Origin: Ambrosia x helenae
Taxonomy: Eukaryota > Streptophyta > Magnoliopsida > Asterales > Asteraceae
Assembly: GCA_030844895.1 (NCBI GenBank)
Contig: CM061233.1
Location: 89,737,563 to 89,801,562 of the forward strand
Length of the DNA stretch: 64,000 nt
Reading direction: 5' to 3'
Shown: positions 11,956-22,711 of the stretch, one piece after another
How the letters are laid out: each line of letters begins with the position of its first letter
Position numbering within the stretch: position 1 is the first letter of the stretch
The notes under the pieces: model-generated
The model's input: only the letters and a program-made list of their open reading frames with translations
What the model was told of the DNA's origin: nothing
Databases searched by the model: none
Position numbers and translations under genes: made by a program

Positions 11956-12140
11956 GGCTGAACTGAAGAGAGAGAATAATATTCGATGATGAAGTGAGGT
12001 GAGGTGAGGTGAGGTGAAGTGAAGAAGGAGGGTGTGTATGTATGTGGTTTTGGGGAGACGATGTGTTTGTGGGTTTACCACTAGTGATTTTGGTGGATTA
12101 AACAAAAAGGAAATGAGGAAATTGTGAGTTTGGAGTTTGT
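11956..12140 (-). promoter_or_regulatory. ABC1K3 leader and proximal promoter
   Basis: Immediately upstream of the ATG the transcribed strand is CT-rich and contains a tandem (CTCAC/CTTCAC)n block, complement of 11996-12030, typical of a plant 5' UTR pyrimidine tract. A G-box-like CACGTG occurs on + at 12146-12151 (tacacgtggc). No clear TATA box could be fixed. The region ends at a hAT MITE (12234). Confidence 0.45.
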
Positions 12141-12233
12141 TATACACGTGGCAACACCAGGAGCAAGCAAATATTGCTTTTTATTATTCTGTTTTTTTTT
12201 TTAAGTTTTGGCGGGTAGTGCATTACCCGTGCG

Positions 12234-12919
12234 TAGGCCTGTAAACGAACCGAACGTTCATGAACTGTTCGTGAACTGTTCGGCGGGAAGTTCGTTTATG
12301 TTCGTTTATTTAAATAAATGAACGAACACGAACACAATTTTTTGTTCGTTTAATTAAACGAACGAACATGAACACACGTTGTGTTCGTTCATTTATGTTC
12401 ATGAACGTTCGTTTATGTTCGTTCATTTATGTTCGTTTATGTTCGTTTATTTTGTTCGTTTATGTTCGTTTAATTAAACTTAGCTTTATTTTTATTATTT
12501 ATTTTCTTTTGTTAAGTAACCTTAATTCATATGTTCTAAAAACTTAACCCTAACCCTAACATTCTAAACATATCCCTTATTATCCGCTCTTCACACTTCA
12601 CAACCGCTCTCCACCCTAACCCTAACGTTCATTTATGTTCATGAATCATTATTAACTTGTTTTTGTTTGTGTTCGTTTATGTTCATTTGTGTTCGTTTAT
12701 ATTGATCATTTGTGTTCGTTTATGTTCATGAACTGTTCGTTTAGGTTTAAATGAACAAACATAAACGAACACGAACACGACAAATTTCTTAATGAACGAA
12801 CACGAACACAAAAATGTGTTCGATTATGTGTTCGTGTTCGTGTTCGTGTTCGGTTAAACTTAAATGAACAAACACGAACACGCCTGTGTTCGTGTTCGTT
12901 CGGTTCATTTACAGGCCTA
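12234..12919. mobile_element. hAT MITE built of GTTCGTTTATG repeats
   Basis: Terminal inverted repeats taggcctgtaaacgaac / cggttcatttacaggccta are flanked by an exact 8-bp duplication cccgtgcg (12226-12233 and 12920-12927). The interior is mainly a degenerate tandem of TTCGTTTATG and its complement. Two short TTAGGG-like tracts (aaccctaaccctaac) occur at 12545-12560 and 12612-12627. Confidence 0.92.
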
Positions 12920-12961
12920 CCCGTGCGTTCACAAAAGAAGGTATCTTTTTATTATTAAATT

Positions 12962-13881
12962 GAGTTAATTGCCAATGAGGTTTTCCCAAATTACTTATCT
13001 CGTAACCAAACTTGATTTTTATTACTATGCCCTTTAGAGATCAAAAAGTGTTAAAATGATTACTTTTTAACTGAGTTTTAGGGGCAATTTAGTCATTTAT
13101 GTCCCTAGGGGTCAAAATGGCAATTAATGGAAAGCTATAAAACAATAAAATTCAAAAATGTTTTTTTTTTTTCGAACACGTTTTTTTATACGTTTTTTCG
13201 AAACGTTTTTTTCGAACACGTTTTTTTAACACTTTTTTTAACACGTTTTTTTGAACACGTTTTTTTGGAACACGTTTTTTTTCGAACACGTTTTTTTTTC
13301 GAACACGTTTTTTTTTCGAACACTTTTTTTTCGAACACGTTTTTTTTCGAACACGTTTTTTTTCTCAAACACGTTTTTTTTTTCAAACACGTTTTTTTAA
13401 GATAGCCTGACAGAAGGTCCTTAATGATTGCTTAAACGAGATTAATCGTGCGCTGTTTCAATCTGACATTCAATTCAAGCTAGTCCGTGATATGCAGACG
13501 AACATCAAGAAGATCATCAATCTCGATGATCTCGCTGCGGGACACAACAAAAGGAAAATCATCCAGCATGTACATATTGGGTTATTGTGGATGAGCGAAA
13601 AAACGTGTTCGAAAAAAAACATGTTTGAAAAAAAAGTGTTCGAAAAAAAACATGTTCGATGAAAAACGTGTTCGAAAAAACGCTTTTGAATTTTATTTTT
13701 TTATAGCTTTCCATTAATTACCATTTTGGCCCCTGAGACTTAACTGACTTTCATAACTCAGTTAAAAAGTGACCATTTTAACACTTTTTGATCTTTGAGG
13801 GGCTCCAATGATAAAAATCAAGTTTGATGACCAGACATACAATTTGAAGAAAACCTCAAAAGCCATTTTAGCAATTAACTC
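12962..13881. mobile_element. Pack-MULE: Mutator-like element with captured SRP54 fragment
   Basis: Long terminal inverted repeats begin gagttaattgcc and end gcaattaactc. They are flanked by a 9-bp near-perfect duplication, tattaaatt (12953-12961) and tataaaatt (13882-13890). The arms run about 200 bp (the 'aaaatggcaattaatgg' block occurs in both) and continue into low-complexity GAACACGTTTTTTT arrays at 13160-13400 and their complement at 13595-13690. Between the arrays lies a host-gene fragment (13411-13569). No transposase is present. It is the same terminal family as 34639-36272. Confidence 0.88.
13411..13569 (+). pseudogene. captured SRP54 N-domain fragment
   Basis: The open frame reads QKVLNDCLNEINRAL, then FQSDIQFKLVRDMQTNIKK, then INLDDLAAGHNKRKIIQ. 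This matches the N-domain of the 54-kDa subunit of the signal recognition particle, the GTPase that binds signal peptides on ribosomes. Only about 53 codons survive; the G and M domains are absent. Homology stops at 'atccag', a plausible exon border. The frame is open through the whole fragment despite its position in a transposon, so capture may be fairly recent. It has no start codon or promoter of its own that I can see. Confidence 0.85.
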
Positions 13882-14060
13882 TATAAAATTCCATATAACA
13901 ATATAGGACTTTATGTCACAACTCACAAAAGAAGGTCACCTGATATTAAGACCATATGTATATGTAGCGGGGGAGTGAATATAAAGCCACTCTCTAGGAC
14001 CTCATGTGAAATGTGATACATGGAGTGTTATGAAGGTTGAAGTTCAAAAGTGATGTAATG

Positions 14061-14519
14061 TAGGGATGCAAACGAGCCGAGCTGAGCGTGATCTCGACTA
14101 GGCTTGAGCTCGAACTCGATTGACTTATAAGAGCTCGAGCTCGAGCTCGGCTCGTTAACAATTTTTCACGCTTGAGCTCGGCTCGTTTATTATCAATCAG
14201 TTAATTCATTGAATAAAAATAATATAAATAATAGTTCGTTTAGGCTCGTAAGCTTGATAAGTGAAGCTCGAGCTCGGGGCTCGTTTACTAAACAAATTTA
14301 AATAAGTGGTAAAATATTATTAAATATTAAAAAAACTAACATTACACTAGGTTCGTTAAGGCTCGACAAGCCTAACGAGCTTCACATGCCAGGCTCGAGC
14401 TCGGGCTCGATAAATAAACGAGCTTTGTTTTAGGCTCAAGCTTGACTCGGCTCGTTTCGAGCTTTTTACTGAACCGAGCTCGAGTAGCTCGCGAGCGCCT
14501 CGGCTCGTTTGCACCCCTA
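14061..14519. mobile_element. hAT MITE rich in GAGCTCG
   Basis: Ends tagggatgcaaacgagccgag and ctcggctcgtttgcaccccta are inverted repeats. The flanks atgtaatg (14053-14060) and atgtaatt (14520-14527) are an 8-bp duplication with one mismatch. The interior is a degenerate array of gagctcg / cgagctc. Confidence 0.9.
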
Positions 14520-15599
14520 ATGTAATTGTATAATGTGACATTCAATCATACCTAATAACTAGTTAATTCTTGTAATTTAAACTAAATAAAAATAACATAT
14601 TATTTTATTGGTTGGGGTTTATGGGGAAATAAGAGGATTGGTTGGAGTGAATGGAGGGGTGGTGTTTTAATTTTCACGTCAGAGCGGATTTTTTATCACT
14701 TCACGCCAGGGCAATGTTCGGGCGTTATCCGGTGTTATTGGGGGAACTTCATGCCCAATTTGCCCGCACTACAGGTGGTCTAACTTATAACCCGTGTGTT
14801 CACAAAAGTGGAACATATTGTCTTTTGTGAATTCAATTTACAGTTAATAATAATAATGAGATTTCTCAGGGAGTCCACATGATACGGCGAGAATTCAGTT
14901 TGTTAGTATCGATTCGGTTTGCTATAGTATCAAATTTTTATATAGTCTTTCATACCAAATTTTAATACAACTTTGTTTCAATAAAAATATGAAATTATCT
15001 TACAGAGGAAGGTTCTTGTATAAATGGTTTTTATCATATAAATAACCCTTAACGTGAGAAGTGAATGAGGGTATTTTTTTTATTTTTTTCCATATTGTTA
15101 AACATGTACTTTAGTACTGAAATCTTAAAAAAAAAAAAAAATTGGTGTAGAGTAATTACGTAATTACTCTATAGTATAAACTACTATAATTACTCTAATG
15201 ACGTAATTATGCTAATAAATTTAATTTTTTTTGTATTATTCATCTAGAAAGCCTGTTTAAGCAGATGGGATTTTTTTTTTTCAAAAAATAAAATAAATTT
15301 TTTTCCCTTCACTTCTCATGGTTAGTAGGTTAAGCTTATTTGTATTTAAACGCTCCACTTACGGTGTGCGCATATAATGTATATATGTTTGGCCCTTGGG
15401 GGGCAAAAGTAAAGTTTGCACTAGTTTTAACGTTATTTTACTAATTTCGTGAAAATAACGTTAAAACGGCAGACGGTTAATCATGCATCATGTGGTGGCG
15501 TGAATAGCTAAAAGACAAAGGGGGACATGCACCAATTAGGTTTGTCCCAATTGCTAAGTGTTTTGTGCCTTATGTCCAAGGCTAGATACCAAACCACAT
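14520..15599. other. no gene seen
   Basis: AT-rich sequence with poly(A) and poly(T) tracts (about 15127-15140, 15270-15280). A GC-richer patch at 14670-14790 ('cacgtcagagcgg', 'cacgccagggcaatg') looks like MITE debris, but no termini or duplications could be assigned. Confidence 0.35.
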
Positions 15600-15735
15600 C
15601 GAGCCGGGGGTCTCACTGAAAGCAGTCTCTCTATTCTTAAGAGTAGAGGTAAGGTTGTCTATATCTTACCCTTTTCAGACTCTACTTTAATTTTGCTATA
15701 GATAGGATTAACTGAGTATGATGATAATGATGATG
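15600..15735 (+). mobile_element. 3' end of an RTE-like LINE (second copy)
   Basis: 'gagccgggggtctcactgaaagcag' is split here as GAGCCGGGGGTCTC at 15601-15614, followed by the same AGAGGTAAGG..CTATATCTTACCCTTTTCAGACTC block as at 360-450, and ends in a degenerate (TGATGATAA)n tail. It is strongly 5'-truncated with no coding part. Confidence 0.6.
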
Positions 15736-16159
15736 TATTTGATCTTTACTCTTATCTTATAATACACCACATTCCTTAGTCTTTGTCTTCCGAACTTTAA
15801 CCCCTTTTAAAACGTTTAAACTCACAATTCGTTTAACAATTTTCACAATGATTAAGGAATTCCATGCTTTTGAAATCGTAGGATGCTTTTGTGTTATTTT
15901 ACGACAACCAGTCCATGGACTAGTCTTCATGGTCTTCTTCTAACTGTAGGTTATTACAATGATTTTTGTTTATATATTTTTTTTGTGTCTACGATCGAAT
16001 TATGTGTTTGTTAATTGGTCCCTCGTCTTAGGACACGCTATCTATTTATGTGTTGTGGTCCTTGTCTTCATCTTCAAATCGTAAGTTCTTACGATCAATG
16101 TATGTGTTATGTGTTACGATCAATATCTGCATTTCCCCAATTTCTTTTTTTTAAACTTA

Positions 16160-17090
16160 AGGAATAACGGGGTTGTCGATATGGACTTGGACTACGTGCA
16201 GGCTTTCGAAAGAATAAATGACTATCTCCCAGGTTTTAATATTGGTGGTTTTTCTTACAAGGACACCGACCCCCTCAAAGACACAGAAAACTTTGGCGAA
16301 TGCCCTTTTTGGCAAAATCTCACAGAGCCTAGGTGAAGCTTTTGATTTGTCCCCCTGCCAAAAGACAGTTTATTGAATGCTTGCAAAGCCCCAATGCCCA
16401 AGATTTCCTGAATGTTATCCCAATCGAATGTTTGGGCCAAACCATGTCTGTGGTTGAATACAGGGCAATTCTTAAATATCGTTTGGCGATTCCCATGTAC
16501 CATGAAGATGAAGTCTGTCTGATTTGCCGTAAGGCATGCTTGGACAAATACGAGGAACACGCGGTTCACTGTAAGGAGTTGCCTGGTTTCAAATATAGGC
16601 ATGACGGGGTCTGGGACGTTCTTTGGGACATTTTAAGAAGGGCTGGGATCTCAGCCAAGAAAGAGGCTCCTGTAAATTTCCTCTCGGACACCGCAGAAGG
16701 GAGATCCACCCTACGTCCAGCACACATGCTTGTCTTTGGGTGGGCTGGGGAAAACACGCTTGTGTCGACCTAACATGTGTGTCTCCCCTGGTTGGTTTGA
16801 AGGATAGTGGTTTGTAGCCGGGCAAGCGGTGTGGAAAGTAGAGGCGAAGAAAGTTGAGAAGCATGTTAAATCTTGTGAGGAGAATCAACACGTTTTTGTA
16901 CCCCTGACATTTGATACCTTTGGCTCCTTGGCACCGGAAGCCATCCGTTTAATGACCATAGTCCAACGGGTTATTCATAGTAGTGTCTCGACTCCGAGGG
17001 ACATGAGTTCGTCTTTAGTAGGTTAGGGTGTGCCATCCAAAAAGGGGTGGCGGCGTAACTTGTTGCCCGCCTACCCGCTATCTTAATTTA
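16160..17090 (+). pseudogene. decayed RT-like mobile element protein, C-terminal domain
   Basis: Three frames must be joined: about 16165-16336 (GVVDMDLDYVQAF onward), 16333-16760 (LGQTMSVVEYRAILKYRL, then a CxxC...H..H..C cluster CLICRKACL..EEHAVHC, then KYRHDGVWDVLWDILRRAGI) and 16760-17026 (HACVDLTCVSPLVGLKDSG, then VEKHVKSCEENQHVFVP). The tail reads AIQKGVAA-stop-LVARLPAI. This order matches the zinc-binding C-terminal region of a plant protein family usually annotated as reverse-transcriptase-like and abundant in Asteraceae. At least two frameshifts and stops at 16771, 16815 and about 17058 make it non-functional. The RT catalytic part is absent. Confidence 0.75.
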
Positions 17091-17099
17091 ATTTTTCAC

Positions 17100-17349
17100 G
17101 ACTATGTGTTAATTAACAAACTCTAAAAATTTGAGAATTGTAAAAAAAAAGAATAATAATAATAAAGTTTTCTAATGACACCCATCTTAAACATCATTGT
17201 GAAACATTGTAAACCTTCGTAAATACAAATCGTTGAAAATCATAGTGAAACATTATAATCAATTATCGTGAACTTTCTATTATCATAAACTTCACTTAAC
17301 TATTTTAACTTAAATCGTTTTTTAAACACATTAATAAACTTCACTTAAA
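17100..17349. other. no gene seen
   Basis: AT-rich stretch. The 25 bases beginning 'aacttaaatcgttttttaaa' at about 17308 recur at about 17473 on the other side of the SINE, suggesting a target-site or segmental duplication around it. Confidence 0.4.
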
Positions 17350-17460
17350 CCATCGGGGTTGGTGGTCCAATGGCAAGGCAAAACCTTTTAATACATTAAA
17401 AGTGTGAGGTCTTGGGTTCAAGTCTCACAAGGAGCAAGAAATTCGTATTTAAAAAAAAAA
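17350..17460 (+). mobile_element. tRNA-derived SINE
   Basis: An A-box-like 'ggtggtccaatggcaaggc' (17361-17379) is followed about 35 bases later by the B-box 'gggttcaagtctc' (17414-17426) and a 3' A-rich tail (17450-17460). The spacing fits an RNA polymerase III promoter. The cloverleaf is not complete, so it is not called a tRNA gene. Confidence 0.6.
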
Positions 17461-17570
17461 ATATATTATTTAACTTAAATCGTTTTTTAAACACATGAAT
17501 ACTGTACAGATGTTTAAACTAATTTATTATACTAAGCATTTTAAAAGAAACCATACATTAATAATGATAT

Positions 17571-17892
17571 ATTTTTTTGAATGGTGACTTTCCTTCGTCT
17601 TTTTATGAGATAAGTAGGTCACACCTGTCTCTTGGTAGGCCCGCCACCTCACATCCGGCCAGACTATGTTGTCTTAACCGGGTTCACACTGGCATCGGTG
17701 TGGGGCTTGGCGTTCCATGAGAACCTGACCACGTCTGATCTACTGTACTAGACGAGATGACAGTCGTTGTGCCCCCACAAAAACTATGCTCTCTAAGGTA
17801 ACACTGGAGGATAAAACTCGTATTGACCCGGATTCAAACTTACGACCACAAGGATCCATTTCATATATTCATTGCTCTTACCACTCCACCAT
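17571..17892 (-). mobile_element. tRNA-derived SINE, about 320 bp
   Basis: The reverse strand starts 'tggtggagtggtaagagcaa' (A box), then has a B box 'agtttgaatccggg' (complement of 17828-17841), a GC-rich body and an A-rich tail (complement of the T run at 17570-17578). This is the layout of plant SINEs. Confidence 0.65.
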
Positions 17893-18233
17893 GATGAAGG
17901 GTATTAGAAAAAAATCTTGTGATAAATCTACCAAACATTCTTTGGTATTTGTTAATATAACAAAATTAATATATATTTATATATATCATTTAAACAATAC
18001 ACAAAAAAAAAAAAAATTAAATCTAACTTAACACTTTATATAGAAGAACTTTAGAAATCACATTTTGTTTGATTTGATAAGGGCACAAGGGTGCTCTACT
18101 GAACATGTTTTCACTTCACTGATTTTTATCAATCCTGCACTGTCACATCACTTCACTGATTTTCTTCACTGAAACATTTTTTTATAGGCAGCACCCCACT
18201 GGTTCTTTACCTCACTATTAATTATTTTCACAC

Positions 18234-18235
<2 letters not shown>

Positions 18236-18291
<56 letters not shown>
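18236..18291. repeat. (ATT)n microsatellite
   Basis: About 18 uninterrupted ATT/TAT units, followed by TGATGATG. Confidence 0.95.
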
Positions 18292-20254
18292 GATGATGAA
18301 ATTAAGAAATGAGCACATGCTCTCGTGAACCTACAAACAAAGAAAGAAAAAAAATATTTTAATCTTTCTCTCTCTCTCTCTCTCTCTCTTTATACTTCAC
18401 ACACACTACACATATCTATACATACACAACTTTATATCTATCACCATCTTCATCTTCATCTTCAACCTTCAAGTTTTCAAAGTAAAAAAAAAAAAAAAAA
18501 CCAGCACCTAAAGAAATAGAGAGAGAGAAAGAAGAGACTAAAACATAAAAAATAATAAAATTGTGTGAAAGTTTGTGTCACATCCGTGAACCAACACGGT
18601 AACTAGAACCCGAATTTGGTTCACGGGACCACTACCAGCATCGGTGACGGTGGTGTTACCGTGCTAGTAGTAGGGTAACCGTGACAAATTCTGGTAGCGC
18701 CTCTCCCCCTAACTTTAAAATTTCCTGTAGACCTCTCAAAATTTCAAAACGTCACCCAATCATATCCTAATAATTGATAGCCACTTATTTTGAGTTATTA
18801 TGGTCACCGTTCATATTTTATAATTTCAATTTCCATCATGTCCTTTTCGGAGGCTTTTTCATAGGATTTCATTTGGTTGGCAACAAATCAGACAAATGGT
18901 TCCACACGATATATGTTTTGGAATTTCAGGTTATTAACGTCCTTATTAAAATGTTAAAAAATCACACCTTGGGCTAAAGTAAAGGGTGTAAGAATATCAT
19001 TAGATTATTGAGCAACATGGGTCGCTCAAATTTTTATTATCTTTCAGCATAAAATTAAAAATATAAAAGAAATTAAAATTTATAGTAATAGTAATTCCAA
19101 TAAGGTAAGTTACAGGTAACAGTTTTTAGAGTTATTAAATAGTACTACGAGAAAGGGTAACAAACCGTGGCAAACTATGTTTTTCCCATGGTTTTGCAAA
19201 AGTTTTTGGCGGAGACAAAATAATAAATCAATAAATTAATAAATAAAAACAACTTTGCTAATCAATTTGGCGACCGTTTATGTGGAGAATTAATTCAACA
19301 TGGATTAGTGACAAAAATAACCTCTCAATATTTTATTTTAGGTTATAATCATGTGTATTACACGTGTTTTGAATAATGAAAACTTTTTATTTATACAACA
19401 CAATAAGACAAATAGGTGTATCTTTTAATCACTCCACAAGTTTGCAATCTTTCATGGTAATCAATACCAACCCACTTCTAAAGTCCTAAACAACTCTCAT
19501 CGTGGTCATCAATTCTTAGAAAACTTCTTAATTATTTTTACATTGTCAGCAAATAAAGTAACTTACAGAATATTTGAATCAACTATAAAGTTTACGTATC
19601 CAAAAATCAAAAACTAAACACAAATCATATTTGGACAGATATACCCTTCAAAATCGTTTGTTTTGCAAATAATGCAAAATGATTCACGATTGTATGAACC
19701 ATTTGTTTTGCAAATCGAATATGAGAGTGAGACTTGTGTGGGTGTGTGTATTGAAGCCTGTGGTAATATTCGTTAGCCCTGGATATTGATATATACCTCA
19801 TATATTTATTGCCAATCTTTACAACATTAAACAACACTGAAAACATGAATACAATTTTCGTAATTTAATTAAAATTTATCATCACTATTATAAATGTAGA
19901 ATAAATTTTTTTCATAAACATATGTTTTTGTTAAAGTTTAATTCATAAAAATTTTCATCACTAACGATATATTTGAAATAAGGACGGGTATTAAGGTAAT
20001 GATGTTAAAATAAGCAATGTTGACCTTCTATGATATAAACACAATTAAAAAAATAATAAAAAAGCAGTTTTGATTAAAAACTATTTTATTTGGAGATAAT
20101 ATGGTATTAACACATGACACCATTTGAAATTGTTTAATAGAAGTAGGATTGATTTGGCTAATGATTTTTGGACTTCTTTAGATGATAGTAAGACTGAGCG
20201 GTGTGGTTTGAAGCCCCTAATTATTGCGCTACATAGGCACCACGTATACAGTTA
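18292..20254. other. no gene seen; orphan 5'-UTR-like pyrimidine tract
   Basis: 18365-18480 is a (CT)n tract followed by 'catcttcatcttcatcttc' pyrimidine-rich sequence like a plant 5' UTR, then AGAGAGAGAGA at 18518-18530, but no ATG leads into a convincing frame. 18590-18700 has GC-rich inverted segments (gtgaaccaacacggtaac / gttaccgtgctag). The remainder is AT-rich. Confidence 0.35.
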
Positions 20255-20513
20255 GGTTGAGTGGTGTGGTTTAGCGCCACCACCTCAACCATTGCCACCT
20301 CCAAACACCAGCCAATCTTTGCCGAATGGGGGGTGCCATTCAAATCCCTTTTAACTATTAATAAAAATAGGAAAAAGAGAAAAAAACATGATTGGTTAAT
20401 TTTTGGTCGCCCCTACACTTTCTCCTTCTAACGCCCACTATTCCAATGGTGCCCCCTTCGGCAAAGATTGGTTGTTGTCTGGAGGCACGACATTAAACCA
20501 TATCGCCAACCAA
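20255..20513. mobile_element. foldback MITE
   Basis: The left arm 'gcca..ctccaaacaccagccaa' followed by tctttgccgaat (about 20296-20330) is the inverted complement of the right arm ending 'ttcggcaaagattgg' with ttgttgtctggaggc (about 20457-20487). The outer arms carry 'gtgtggttta' and 'taaaccatat'. The arms are degenerate and the target duplication was not fixed. Confidence 0.5.
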
Positions 20514-20678
20514 AGTGTAAACATTTAGTGAATTGTTAGTCATTATAAAAGTTTGTCATGTGATAATTAGTTTTTCTAGGTTTGCTAAATAACTGTTTTG
20601 AGTGTTAGAAATGTCAAATATTGGACCAGTCAACATAAACAAATCAAGAGTTGATTTTCTACGATGACCATCCAAAAT

Positions 20679-21224
20679 TGTTAGTTTATAAATACAAACT
20701 AGGATAGTTTAATATGTTATAAACTTTGTTATTTTATGTGAATGTAAATATGAATATGTGTGTATATAATAGGATTTGTAAGATCGATATCATAGGCTAA
20801 CATTTGTAATAGTTATACTTAAGTTAGTACAATGATTGGATCATTATCAAGGCTAAGGAAGTGGTTCAAAGTATATGGGAATGAGCAGCCTACAAGACAA
20901 GTATACAGAAGGCGTGCCTCATACGTGAAAGTTTAAGAAATGGACAGTTTTGTCCATGTGTCTTAAAACGGTTAAAATGGTTATTTGGCGCCAAAGATGA
21001 AACGGTGGGAACTTCCAACCGTCATGACATTGTCTTATGTATAAATAGAACTCTTAGTGATCGTTTGTGATTCCAAATATATCAATCCATTTGTTAAACT
21101 TTATGTCCATATTTACGTTTGTTACCAGAGATTTCATTGTTTCTTATCATTTGTTTGATCGTTTCATTGTCATAGAATCAGTGTTTTAATCATTTCCATT
21201 GTTGTATTGTTTGTTATTACAACA
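20679..21224 (+). repeat. 5' LTR of the ARID element
   Basis: TG...CA-type ends (TGTTAGTTTATAAATAC start, ATTACAACA end). The 'tgtataaatag' at 21038-21048 is a likely TATA box, about 180 bp before the LTR end. Confidence 0.88.
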
Positions 21225-21392
21225 AATCTGGTATCAGAGCTAGATATTCATTGATTCTTCACTCATTTTCAAGATCAAATTCTTTATCTTAACCTGAAAA
21301 GAAAGTATATCTCAATCTTCTGGAATTTTTTACTCCGGATCAAGGATACAATACATGATTAAGATAGGAAGAAACAAGAAAGAAGGGATGCC

Positions 21393-22022
21393 ATGAAGAG
21401 AAACAGGATCGACACAAGATCATGCTATTACTGCTATGAACCATGCCACTTGATAAGTGCCTGTAACATGCGAGAAAGAGATGAAAGTGCTCAATTGATA
21501 AAAGATGCCATCGACACAGGGATAAGTTATTATCCGAACACAAACTTTGGAAGTGGTGAAGACTATGTTATATACAGCATTAATAAAGGATTGTGGAGAA
21601 TTATATGGTACGTTAGTCGAAACATTCACAACCATATAACAGGCAATTTAGATTACTTTCTGAAAATAAGGAAATCATTCGGTGTTGAAAGTAAAAATCA
21701 GAACCAATTTGTATTCATAAGGGGTGTGGGGATGATAAATCTTTCTGTGGAAGATCATTCATTGATCATACCGAATGTCTTTTACACTACGGACATAGAA
21801 GAAAACATATTAAGTCTCCCACAATTGAAACTACAAGGATTCATTGTGAAGTTAGAGGGAGATTTGTGTTATGTCCAAAATATGTTTAAGAATGATAGTA
21901 TGCAATTCAAGAGTATGAAAGAAAATAGAGATTCAAAAGAGTCTATGGTAATTGAATTGGGAGATAATCATGAGCACGAGAAAAAAAGGAAGAATTTTTT
22001 AATGTGTACTTCAAGGAATTAA
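21393..22022 (+). CDS. zinc knuckle plus TNT1-like protease-region protein (gag-derived)
   Basis: A 209-codon open frame. Residues about 11-24 form a CCHC zinc knuckle (CYYCYEPCHLISAC, spacing C-x2-C-x4-H-x4-C) as in retroviral-type nucleocapsids. Residues about 73-180 resemble the beta-barrel region before integrase in Copia/TNT1 polyproteins (WYVSRNIHNHITGNLDYF, then HSLIIPNVFYT and NILSLPQL). In active Copia elements the first part reads W..DSGA-H with the catalytic Asp of the protease; here the position has V-S-R, so proteolysis is unlikely. The frame ends at a TAA but homology continues into the ARID region in another frame. It probably acts, if at all, as a nucleic-acid-binding remnant. 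The start is the second Met of the frame and is uncertain. Confidence 0.7.
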   Translation: MKRNRIDTRSCYYCYEPCHLISACNMRERDESAQLIKDAIDTGISYYPNTNFGSGEDYVIYSINKGLWRIIWYVSRNIHNHITGNLDYFLKIRKSFGVESKNQNQFVFIRGVGMINLSVEDHSLIIPNVFYTTDIEENILSLPQLKLQGFIVKLEGDLCYVQNMFKNDSMQFKSMKENRDSKESMVIELGDNHEHEKKRKNFLMCTSRN

Positions 22023-22060
22023 CCATAGATTCCGAAAGAAATATGAAATGAATAAAGGAC

Positions 22061-22632
22061 ATGGTCCATGATATTAGCATAGACTCATTTGATAAATGCA
22101 TTGAGTTCTTGGATATTAATGAAAGTCTTGAATGCCCGTGGGTACATAGAGATATCTTAAAAGATCCTTTCTTGCAAATGGTGTCTTGGTCCTTAAATTT
22201 CTATTTGAAAATATCAAATCGACCCATTCCACCAAGAGTAGAAAATGGAAAAAGAGTGGAATTGTATGACTTGTACATACTAGTCAAGAAAGAGGTGGGT
22301 CAACGAAGGGTTTCAATGTATAATGTGTGGGTTGTAATAAGGGATTAGGTTTGGAGTATGAGGACAAATGCATGTTGCAGTTCCTATATACTCAGTACCT
22401 TGATGTCCTAGAATGACAGTATCATATGCAAAAGGTAGCAAGGAAGGCGGTTGAGAAAGCAAGAGAGAATAAAATTGAAAGCAACAACCTTAGGAGGACA
22501 GAAACTGTGCCAAAAATAATGCCTATGCTGAACAAAGATTCAACTTCCATTGAAGAAGACTATGCACTTTATGTAGGAGGAGATTGGAATGCAGCAAAAA
22601 GATTAACCAAGAAGAGGAAATACGACTTCTGA
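22061..22632 (+). pseudogene. ARID/BRIGHT DNA-binding domain, frame-broken
   Basis: In frame 2, 22061-22348 gives MVHDISIDSFDKCIEFLD..., then FLQMVSWSLNFYLKI, RPIPPRVENGKRVELYDLYI and GQRRVSMYNVWVVIRD. The L-x-x-LY-x-x-V and G-x-x-x-V-x-x-x-x-x-W pattern is that of an ARID domain. The final helix continues in frame 1 from 22342 (GLEYEDKCMLQFLYTQYLDV), where a TGA at about 22414 interrupts before a Lys/Glu-rich tail open to 22632. ARID proteins bind DNA in chromatin remodelling. Here the domain is fused by position to a gag-like protein inside an LTR element. Two frameshifts and at least two stops show that this copy is dead. Confidence 0.75.
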
Positions 22633-22711
22633 TAGGCGGAAAGGACATTGGAAGAAGCTATCAAAACATTACCTCCAAGATCAAATGATCCTAGTTTGAT
22701 TTAAGGGCAAG

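Noticed and set aside
13127..13405. 92-codon frame of Phe/Val/His repeats (and its Lys/Cys-rich antisense partner)
   Set aside because: A translation of the GAACACGTTTTTTT tandem repeat, not a protein.
17350..17460. tRNA gene
   Set aside because: A and B boxes are present but arms do not pair into a cloverleaf and an A-rich tail follows, so it is a SINE.
18365..18540. Start of a gene after the CT-rich leader
   Set aside because: No ATG-led frame with protein-like composition follows within 2 kb.
19143..19230. CACTA transposon end ('tactacgagaaaggg')
   Set aside because: Only one end seen, first base not C, no partner or 3-bp duplication found.
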